Part shown: positions 1 to 5,199 of the stretch, piece after piece
How the letters are laid out: every line of letters starts with the position of its first letter
Position numbering within the stretch: position 1 is the stretch's first letter
Origin: an uncultured Faecalibacterium sp.
Lineage (GTDB): Bacteria > Bacillota > Clostridia > Oscillospirales > Ruminococcaceae
Assembly (NCBI GenBank): GCA_934561485.1
Contig: CAKTGS010000064.1
Location: forward strand, 1-11,595
DNA length: 11,595 nt
Direction: 5' to 3'
Made by a program: the position numbers and the translations under genes
Notes under the pieces: generated by a model
Told to the model about the DNA's origin: nothing
Database searches by the model: none
Seen by the model: only the letters and a program-made list of their open reading frames with translations

Positions 1-78
1 CCATCACTTTTGATGAGATTGCCGCCAAAGATGCCCCAGAGGGCAATGGTTCGGATTTGGGTTGCTTCGCTCCACCAC

Positions 79-111
79 AAAACTCCTCAGACTTTCGTCT
101 GGGGAGTTTTT
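79..111 (+). terminator. Rho-independent terminator
   Basis: A 14-base-pair stem (79-92 with 97-110, one G-U wobble when read as + strand RNA) closes a TTTC tetraloop and runs into a T-rich tail. It would end transcription of a gene lying mostly left of the window, whose identity cannot be read from the bases present, and it insulates the ATPase operon that starts at 293. Between it and that operon (112-292) I see only a short 6-base-pair hairpin (153-167) and a candidate promoter. Confidence 0.8.
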
Positions 112-220
112 GTTTGCATCTTTTATCGAAATTTGGTTATTTTATCATGAAAAGCCTTGAAAAGGCTAGGGCTTCTATGCTAATATTCATATAGATAGAG
201 TAATTTTATTTCCATCAATC

Positions 221-251
221 TTGTTATTTTTCACGCAGTTTTCTGTATTAT
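221..251 (+). promoter_or_regulatory. Candidate promoter of the ATPase operon
   Basis: TTGTTA (221-226) and TATTAT (246-251) resemble sigma-A -35 and -10 boxes. The 19-base spacer is longer than ideal. Transcription would start near 258, giving a leader of about 35 bases before the ATG at 293. The surroundings are AT-rich, so chance matches are likely. Confidence 0.35.
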
Positions 252-292
252 GGCAATGTTGAATATTCTTCTTTAGACTTAGGAGCCAACTT

Positions 293-1540
293 ATGAATCT
301 TACAATTAAAAATCTTGCTAAAATCAGTGAAGCAAATGTTTCAATTGATGGAATCACAGTGATTGCTGGCTATAATAGCACAGGAAAAAGCACTATTAGT
401 AAAGCGTTGGTCAGTTGTATGCGTGCCTATTCAAACTTAAATAACAAGATAAGACGACAGCGCGTTATGACGATGAGTCGTACTCTTGATGATATTGTTT
501 CGGCAGCACTGCCGGATGTGCTTTACTTTGACGAGGATGATTCTCTCCGGAATCTTGCTACGAAGCTCGTTGATAATCCTTCTTTTGAACTTACACGTTC
601 AATGTTGAATTCTATTTTTGAAGGTGGGTTGGACGAATCGAAGCGTCCAACAGTTCTCAAGTACATAGAGGACAACTTTTCGTCGATCATTGCGGATATT
701 GAAAAGAAGCGCCTAGTTCCGGATCAGGAGTATGTAACTTTTATTGTGAACAATCAATTCCGGAACACATTTGATCAACAAATCAATACCATCGGTTCAG
801 AAAAGCCGTGCACAATAGATTTGATTGCACGGGAAGATATTCATATCGAAATTGTAAACAATCGTGTGACAGGTTGCCCTGTTTTGACTTTGAAAGAGTC
901 ATCCCCATTTTACATTGAACCGAAACATATGCTAGATGATTCTTCTTATCGTCGAAATTATAGGATAGATTCTTATCTATACTCCTATTTGCTTCCAGAT
1001 GAGGCTGTTCCGTCAATCGGATTGACACTAGAGCAATATAAACAGCGGGAACATGCTGCTGAAATCGTAAACAATCTCGCAGATAATGTTATGCACGGAT
1101 TGCTCCGTTCAGCCGACGAATCTATGATTTTCCACGACAATGATTTCCAGTCAGATATCTCGATTCGCAATGTCGCATCCGGTATTAAATCAATGGCTTT
1201 GACTGCACGACTCGTTGAAAACGGTTTTTTGACTTCAAAGGGACTTTTGATTATTGATGAGCCTGAAGTGAATCTCCATCCTGAATGGCAGATTCGATTT
1301 GCAAATTTTCTTGTTCAGCTAAACAAAGAATTGGATATTCAAATTTTACTGACAACACATAGCCCGTATTTTTTGCGAGCAATTGAGGTTTTTTCCAGCC
1401 AATATGACAATTCAGATAAATTGAAACTCTATATGACATCACAAAGTGCTGAACAGCACAACCTGTATTTCTTGAAAGATGTTACAGAAAATTCCAATTT
1501 GATTTATAAGCAGCTATACCTTCCCTTGGAAAGTTTGTAG
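293..1540 (+). CDS. AAA/ABC-type ATPase, first gene of a two-gene putative defence operon
   Basis: This 415-residue protein has the parts of an SMC/OLD-like ATP-binding cassette ATPase (AAA_15/AAA_21 type). The Walker A motif GYNSTGKST is at residues 26-34, very near the N-terminus. An ABC-signature-like SGIKS is near 296-300. Walker B with the catalytic acidic pair is LLIIDEP with D322-E323, followed by NLHPEWQ, and the switch histidine is H356 in TTHSP. About 260 residues between Walker A and the signature form an insert that I cannot assign. There are no membrane segments and no C-terminal TOPRIM nuclease: the protein ends about 60 residues after the switch histidine, unlike OLD proteins. 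The start is set by AGGAG seven bases upstream. The gene is AT-rich, unlike the GC-rich genes to its right, and the next gene follows after 27 bases. ATPases of this type often drive or gate a partner nuclease in anti-phage systems; that role here is inference. Confidence 0.88.
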   Translation: MNLTIKNLAKISEANVSIDGITVIAGYNSTGKSTISKALVSCMRAYSNLNNKIRRQRVMTMSRTLDDIVSAALPDVLYFDEDDSLRNLATKLVDNPSFELTRSMLNSIFEGGLDESKRPTVLKYIEDNFSSIIADIEKKRLVPDQEYVTFIVNNQFRNTFDQQINTIGSEKPCTIDLIAREDIHIEIVNNRVTGCPVLTLKESSPFYIEPKHMLDDSSYRRNYRIDSYLYSYLLPDEAVPSIGLTLEQYKQREHAAEIVNNLADNVMHGLLRSADESMIFHDNDFQSDISIRNVASGIKSMALTARLVENGFLTSKGLLIIDEPEVNLHPEWQIRFANFLVQLNKELDIQILLTTHSPYFLRAIEVFSSQYDNSDKLKLYMTSQSAEQHNLYFLKDVTENSNLIYKQLYLPLESL

Positions 1541-1567
1541 AACAATGAGCTTTGAGGAACTTTAAAT

Positions 1568-2137
1568 ATGGGATATTTAACGCCTCCTATCAACGATGCC
1601 TGGAAACAGACGCTGACGGAAACTGCATACACACCGGATGTTTCTGTTCAACTTGAATTAAAAAACGGTGAAGCGATTGTATTTGATCTTGATCGAGTTG
1701 CAAAAGGATTTGTAAAGGGACTCTATGGAGATAAAATTGTTTCCTCCTGTGACGCTTTCATTTCAAAAGATGATGATTTGTTCTTTATTGAATTTAAAAA
1801 TCAGCGAATTGCAAACATTAAGTCAAAAGAACTTGCGGCAAAAGCACTTGGAAGTCTACTCGTAGCACAACTTGCTTTCTTTCCACAAAGAAGTTTGGAG
1901 GCGCTCTCCGATCATTCACACTTATTCGTTGTGTATAAGGATCAAGACCTGAAGGGGGAACCCGATTATTATAAGAAAATCATGGGAACATTTGCGCCGC
2001 TGGCAAATTTGCCGAAGGAGCCGATCCAGTTTGATCTTCGTCGATATTTAAATTGTGGTCTCTATCACGAGATACACACGATTTCAGTTTCACATTTCAA
2101 TGAATTTTATAGTGACTTGATTTTTTCAAGCGAATAG
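1568..2137 (+). CDS. Small PD-(D/E)XK nuclease-like protein, partner of the upstream ATPase
   Basis: I do not recognise this 189-residue protein as a named family. Its main clue is residues 62-79: D62, then a beta-strand-like run, then I-E75-F-K77-N-Q79. This D-x12-E-x-K pattern is the core of PD-(D/E)XK nucleases, with the acidic residues on adjacent strands and the lysine two residues after the second. A Lys/Ala-rich probable helix follows (residues 85-100), as is common in that fold. No signal peptide or membrane segment is seen. GAGGA lies nine bases before the ATG, and the gene starts 27 bases after the ATPase stop, so the two are almost certainly co-transcribed. An effector nuclease controlled by the ATPase is the simplest reading. 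A TOPRIM-like or RloB-like partner, or a non-enzymatic sensor, remains possible. No clear terminator follows. Confidence 0.75.
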   Translation: MGYLTPPINDAWKQTLTETAYTPDVSVQLELKNGEAIVFDLDRVAKGFVKGLYGDKIVSSCDAFISKDDDLFFIEFKNQRIANIKSKELAAKALGSLLVAQLAFFPQRSLEALSDHSHLFVVYKDQDLKGEPDYYKKIMGTFAPLANLPKEPIQFDLRRYLNCGLYHEIHTISVSHFNEFYSDLIFSSE

Positions 2138-2275
2138 CCTTATCTTTTTCGTTCTTGGAAAGATCAATGGCATGGCGTCTTAATGAGAGGTTCCCTACTA
2201 CCTTTAACTTCCATATTGTAACAGTTAGAGCTTTTATGGTCTTAATTATAATGGTAATAGTAAGTGTCAAGTTTC

Positions 2276-2309
2276 GTAGGTGAAAATTTTCACCTACCGT
2301 TTCACCTAC
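2276..2309. repeat. 22-base perfect palindrome plus a third half-site
   Basis: Bases 2276-2297 are a perfect palindrome with arms GTAGGTGAAAA and its reverse complement. A further copy of the half-site, TTTCACCTAC, follows at 2300-2309. As RNA the palindrome could form a 9-base-pair hairpin, but no T tract follows, so it is not a standard terminator. A dimeric DNA-binding protein site, such as an excisionase, integrase arm or repressor operator, fits better. It lies in the non-coding tail (2138-2435) of the AT-rich region, downstream of an isolated TATAAT at 2247-2252 that has no well-spaced -35 box. Confidence 0.75.
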
Positions 2310-2330
2310 AAAGAGCCATTTTAGACACTA

Positions 2331-2367
2331 AAAGCCACCAAAAGTTACGTCAAAGTACACAAAGGCG
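2331..2367. repeat. Helically phased AAAG repeats near the element end
   Basis: AAAG occurs at 2331, 2341, 2352 and 2361, spaced 10, 11 and 9 bases, within AAAGCCACCA, AAAGTTACGT, CAAAGTACAC and AAAGGCG. CACAAG is also repeated at 2391-2396 and 2401-2406. One-turn spacing puts the repeats on one face of the helix, as expected for cooperative binding or bending, for example integrase arm sites. This is a visual observation in AT-rich DNA and could be chance. Confidence 0.35.
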
Positions 2368-2432
2368 TTTTTTCAGAATTATGAGATAGTCACAAGATTC
2401 CACAAGAAAAATGGGATTTCAAAATTAGTGAC

Positions 2433-2458
2433 GTTCTCATAACCGCTTGGTCGCGGGT
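2433..2458 (+). other. tRNA-Met (CAU) fragment: candidate attachment-site remnant
   Basis: Starting with CTCATAA at 2436-2442, this stretch reads like the anticodon loop with CAT anticodon, the 3' side of the anticodon stem (CCGCT), the variable loop (TGGTC) and the 5' side of the T stem (GCGGG) of a tRNA-Met. The 5' side that should pair with CCGCT would be AGCGG, but the bases present are ACGTT, so similarity begins at the anticodon loop. After 2458 the T loop and the 3' T stem are not recognisable, so this is not a working tRNA. It sits at the switch from AT-rich to GC-rich DNA. Tyrosine recombinases often use the anticodon-loop-to-T-arm part of tRNA genes as the attachment core. No integrase is in the window. 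Confidence 0.55.
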
Positions 2459-2531
2459 CCCACCCCATAGGAATGTCTACCAAGAAAGATGCCGGTTCCC
2501 GCTGCCGGGCAGGACTTAGTCCCTTTCTCTC

Positions 2532-3050
2532 TTACTGGAACACCGCCACCACATAGGTCATGCCGCTGTACTGCACAAAGGCCGCGCCCATGCGGGTGCA
2601 GCCCGCCGCATAGGGCTGCAGCACAAGCTCTGCGCCTTCGCGCTGCGGCACCAGCAGGCGGGCACTGCCGGCCGTGCTGCTTTCCAGTTCCAGCGCGATC
2701 TGTGTGTCCATGCGCACGCTGCCGTAGCAGCCGGACCAGTACAGGAAGTTGTTCAGATCGTTCAGGTAGCCCATGTTGCCGTCCGCCGTCAGCGGTTCGG
2801 TGCGCACCAGGCTGGTGCCGCTGGCCCGCAGCCGGGAAGGCTCTGCCGCCAGCCACTCCGCAATGGAGCGGGCCTCGGCCTGCAGGTCAGTGTCGTACAG
2901 CAGCTGGTCATCCACCTCCTGCATCAGGGCCTGGGCATCCTCCTGCGAGGTAAACACGCTGGCCGTGCCCGTGCCGCCGCTGCAGGCCGTCAGTGCCAGC
3001 AGCAGCACCCCCGCCAGCAGCCCGATCCATCTTCTCTTTGCCGTTTTCAT
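2532..3050 (-). CDS. Small putative lipoprotein
   Basis: The 172-residue product starts with a lipoprotein signal: positively charged MKTAKRR, a hydrophobic stretch, then the lipobox L20-T-A-C23, so it should be acylated at C23 and held on the outer face of the membrane. The ATG at 3050 is chosen because AGGAG lies ten bases upstream and because the signal peptide begins there; the frame stays open further upstream without support. The mature part is acidic and helix-rich at first. Its end, with G-A-A-F-V-Q-Y and Y-V-V-A-V-F, faintly recalls the last strands of CAP/SCP-like domains. I would not assign a function on that alone. It has its own promoter and is separated from rny by a strong terminator. 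It is the first chromosomal gene next to the AT-rich element end. Confidence 0.8.
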   Translation of the reverse strand: MKTAKRRWIGLLAGVLLLALTACSGGTGTASVFTSQEDAQALMQEVDDQLLYDTDLQAEARSIAEWLAAEPSRLRASGTSLVRTEPLTADGNMGYLNDLNNFLYWSGCYGSVRMDTQIALELESSTAGSARLLVPQREGAELVLQPYAAGCTRMGAAFVQYSGMTYVVAVFQ

Positions 3051-3099
3051 GGGTTTTCCGCTCCTTTCCCTGCCTGGGGCAGGTGTATATTCTGCCCTT

Positions 3100-3128
3100 A
3101 TGATACCGTTTCTGCGCCCGGTTTGCAA
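3100..3128 (-). promoter_or_regulatory. Promoter of the lipoprotein gene
   Basis: On the minus strand, TTGCAA (3128-3123) and TATCAT (3105-3100) are separated by exactly 17 bases. Transcription would begin near 3093, about 43 bases before the start codon. It lies just after the rny terminator, so the lipoprotein is probably transcribed independently. Confidence 0.6.
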
Positions 3129-3140
3129 CCCATCCGGTGC

Positions 3141-3174
3141 AAAAAGGCCGCCGCCCTTCCGGGCAGCGGCCTTT
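3141..3174 (-). terminator. Rho-independent terminator of rny
   Basis: On the minus strand a 14-base-pair stem (3174-3161 with 3156-3143, one G-U pair) closes a GGAA tetraloop and ends in a run of five T (overlapping the stem foot). It begins 12 bases after the rny stop codon. Confidence 0.9.
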
Positions 3175-3185
3175 GCTTTGCCTTG

Positions 3186-4760
3186 TTATTTTGCGTATTC
3201 CACAGCGCGGCTCTCGCGGATGACGTTAACCTTGATCTGGCCGGGATAATCCAGCGTATCTTCGATCTTCTTTGCGATAGAGCGTGCCAACAGGATGACC
3301 TGATCATCGCTGATGACATCGGGCTTGACCATGATGCGCACTTCGCGGCCTGCCTGCACGGCAAAGGCCTGCTCCACGCCCTCAAAGCTGGAAGAGATCT
3401 CTTCCAGATTTTCCAGACGCTTGACGTAACTCTCCACGTTCTCGCGGCGGGCACCGGGGCGTGCAGCGCTGATGGCATCGGCGGCCTGAATGATAAAGGC
3501 CAGCGGAGTTTTCGGCTCCACATCGCCGTGATGGGCCTCGATGGCATGGATGATCTGGGTATTTTCCTTGTACTTGCGGCAGATGTCCACGCCGATCTGC
3601 ACGTGGCTGCCCTCGATCTCGTGGTCCAGAGCCTTGCCGATATCATGCAGCAGGCCGGCACGGCGTGCCATGGTCACGTTCACGCCCATCTCGCCTGCCA
3701 GCAGGCCGGCCACCCAGGCCACTTCCATGCTGTGGGTCAGGGCGTTCTGGCCAAAGCTGGTGCGGTACTTCAACCGGCCGATCAGCTTGATCAGGTCCGG
3801 GTGCAGGCCGTGGATGCCCAGCTCCATCACCGCACGCTCGCCTTCGCGCTTCATCTGCAGTTCCAGTTCGTGGCGGCACTTCTCCACCGTTTCCTCAATG
3901 CGGGCGGGGTGGATGCGGCCATCGCCGATCAGGCGTTCCAGGGTCATGCGGGCCACTTCGCGGCGGGTCTGATCGAAGGAGGACAGGGTAATGGCCTCCG
4001 GGGTGTCGTCAATGATCAGGTCCACGCCGGTAGCAGTCTCCAGGGCGCGGATGTTGCGGCCCTCGCGGCCAATGATGCGGCCCTTCATTTCATCGCTGGG
4101 CAGCGGCACCACGCTCACGGTGGTCTCGCTGCAGTGGTCGGCAGCGCAGCGGCTCACAGCCTGACCGATCAGGTTGCGGGCAATGTTGTCGCAGTTTTCC
4201 TTCAGGTCGGTCTCGTAGGCAGCAATACGCACAGCCTTTTCGTGGGTCAGTTCCTCGTCCACCTTGTGCAGCAGCACTTCGCGGGCGTCCTCCTGGCTCA
4301 GGCCGGCCAGGGTCTCCAGCCGCTCCATCTCCTTGGCACGCAGGGCATCGATCTCGGCCAGGCGCTCGTCTGCTTCGGCGGCGCGCTTTTTCAGCTCGTC
4401 TTCCTTGCGCTCCAGCGCCTCGGTCTTGCGGTCCAGGGCCGTTTCCTTCTGGTCAATGCGGTTTTCCTGGCGGCTGATCTCCGCCCGGCGCTGCTTGATC
4501 TCTTTATCGGCTTCTGCCTTCTGGGCATCCACCTCGGCTTTCAGGCGGAAAGCCTCGTCCTTTGCTTCCAGAACCGCTTCCTTGCGCTTCTGGTCCGCAG
4601 TCTTGATCGCTTCGTTCACCAGGCGGGTAGCCTCGGCTTCTGCGCTGCCGATCTGTGCTTCGGCGGTTTTCTTACGGTTGTTGTAACCAATAAAATAACC
4701 CGCACCAATGCCGGCCGCCAGAACAACGAGCAAGACCACGATCCAACCGATCGTGGGCAT
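3186..4760 (-). CDS. rny: Ribonuclease Y
   Basis: RNase Y is a membrane-anchored endoribonuclease that starts mRNA decay and processing in many Gram-positive bacteria. The 524-residue product shows the full family layout. An N-terminal transmembrane segment spans about residues 4-25. A long charged coiled coil rich in Glu, Lys, Arg and Ala runs to about residue 150. A KH RNA-binding domain carries the [10 protein letters not shown] motif (about 227-236). An HD hydrolase domain has H343 in LTHS and the metal-binding pair H372-D373 in LLHDIGKA. The length is normal for the family. The ATG at 4760 is preferred over the GTG at 4769, because AAAGGAG lies ten bases before the ATG but only one base from the GTG. 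It appears monocistronic, with a strong promoter about 260 bases upstream and a terminator just after the stop. Confidence 0.97.
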   Translation of the reverse strand: MPTIGWIVVLLVVLAAGIGAGYFIGYNNRKKTAEAQIGSAEAEATRLVNEAIKTADQKRKEAVLEAKDEAFRLKAEVDAQKAEADKEIKQRRAEISRQENRIDQKETALDRKTEALERKEDELKKRAAEADERLAEIDALRAKEMERLETLAGLSQEDAREVLLHKVDEELTHEKAVRIAAYETDLKENCDNIARNLIGQAVSRCAADHCSETTVSVVPLPSDEMKGRIIGREGRNIRALETATGVDLIIDDTPEAITLSSFDQTRREVARMTLERLIGDGRIHPARIEETVEKCRHELELQMKREGERAVMELGIHGLHPDLIKLIGRLKYRTSFGQNALTHSMEVAWVAGLLAGEMGVNVTMARRAGLLHDIGKALDHEIEGSHVQIGVDICRKYKENTQIIHAIEAHHGDVEPKTPLAFIIQAADAISAARPGARRENVESYVKRLENLEEISSSFEGVEQAFAVQAGREVRIMVKPDVISDDQVILLARSIAKKIEDTLDYPGQIKVNVIRESRAVEYAK

Positions 4761-4946
4761 CGTGTTCACTCTCCTTTGTCAAATTCATTTTGAATCATAA
4801 GCAGGAGACGCTGCGGGGCAGGGTGTGGGGTTCAAAAAGCGGTATAAGTGAGCTTTCAATGCAAAAGAGACAGCAAAACCACCCGCGCGAAACACACTCC
4901 GCACGGAAGATCCTGCAGCTTTTCTATCTACGGTTCTATCTTATTC

Positions 4947-4967
4947 AAAACAGGCGCTCGCCGCCTG
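4947..4967 (-). promoter_or_regulatory. Terminator-like hairpin in the rny leader
   Basis: In the minus-strand rny leader, CAGGCG and CGCCTG (4967-4951) form a perfect 6-base-pair GC stem with a five-base loop, followed by TTTT (4950-4947). The form resembles a short intrinsic terminator lying between the promoter and the start codon, so it could act as an attenuator or RNase processing site. The stem is short and the T run brief, so function is uncertain. The rest of the leader (4761-5026) shows no riboswitch or coding region that I recognise. Confidence 0.35.
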
Positions 4968-5026
4968 AATGCACACATTTTACGGAACAGCCTGCACACA
5001 GCGTCTTTTATTCCATACTACTATTT

Positions 5027-5055
5027 ATAGTACGAAACATTTGCCCGATTGTCAA
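5027..5055 (-). promoter_or_regulatory. Promoter of rny
   Basis: On the minus strand a perfect TTGACA (5055-5050) is followed after exactly 17 bases by TACTAT (5032-5027). Transcription would start near 5020, giving rny a 5' leader of about 260 bases, which is long for this compact region. Confidence 0.75.
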
Positions 5056-5069
5056 GGGGAAAAGGCTGC

Positions 5070-5089
5070 CTGCACAGCATTTTGTGCAG
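5070..5089. repeat. 7-base-arm inverted repeat upstream of the rny promoter
   Basis: CTGCACA (5070-5076) and TGTGCAG (5083-5089) form a perfect inverted repeat with a six-base spacer, about 15 bases upstream of the rny -35 box. It could be an activator site. It also overlaps the T-rich foot of the neighbouring terminator-like structure, so it may only reflect that structure. Confidence 0.4.
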
Positions 5090-5186
5090 AAAAACAAACC
5101 GGACCCTCTCCGTCTGCTCACGCCGTTCGCATCCAGCTTCCCCGAAGGGAGCTGTTTTCATCGCGCAGTGAGGACAGAGAGGGCCC
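5089..5186 (-). terminator. Large imperfect-palindrome element acting as terminator of the LysR-phosphatase gene
   Basis: Bases 5101-5114 and 5173-5186 are 14-base arms that pair fully in the minus-strand transcript, with two G-U pairs. Inside are a second pairing (CTCAC with GTGAG) and a central hairpin built on CAGCT and AGCTG with a TTCG-type loop. The minus-strand RNA ends in GGTTTGTTTTT, so it can terminate the gene ending at 5200. The arms mismatch twice when read as + strand RNA, which supports minus-strand function. From memory, similar CCCTCTC-arm intergenic palindromes recur in Faecalibacterium-type genomes, so this may be one copy of a dispersed repeat family. Confidence 0.65.
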
Positions 5187-5199
5187 GTCTTTTTGTCTG

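Noticed and set aside
40..78. GGTTCGG followed by GCTCCACCA just before the terminator, resembling the 3' end of a tRNA or tmRNA.
   Set aside because: The bases before the CCA do not form a T stem with a seven-base loop next to a seven-base acceptor strand, so the likeness is superficial.
3..194. A + strand frame open at the left edge, reading ITFDEIAAKDAPEGNG and onward.
   Set aside because: It runs straight through the strong terminator at 79-111 and its later part has no protein-like pattern. The first 25 codons might be the end of a real gene, but nothing identifies it.
2276..2406. A CRISPR array.
   Set aside because: The repeats are too few and too short, are inverted or one helical turn apart, and have no spacers of regular size.
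2436..2480. A functional tRNA-Met gene.
   Set aside because: The 5' half, the anticodon stem partner, the T loop and the 3' acceptor are all missing; only a fragment matches.
3123..4793. Long + strand frame opposite rny.
   Set aside because: It is the mirror of the GC-rich RNase Y gene: low-complexity composition rich in Ala, Gln, His and Leu, no credible ribosome binding site, and it is fully explained by codon bias on the other strand.
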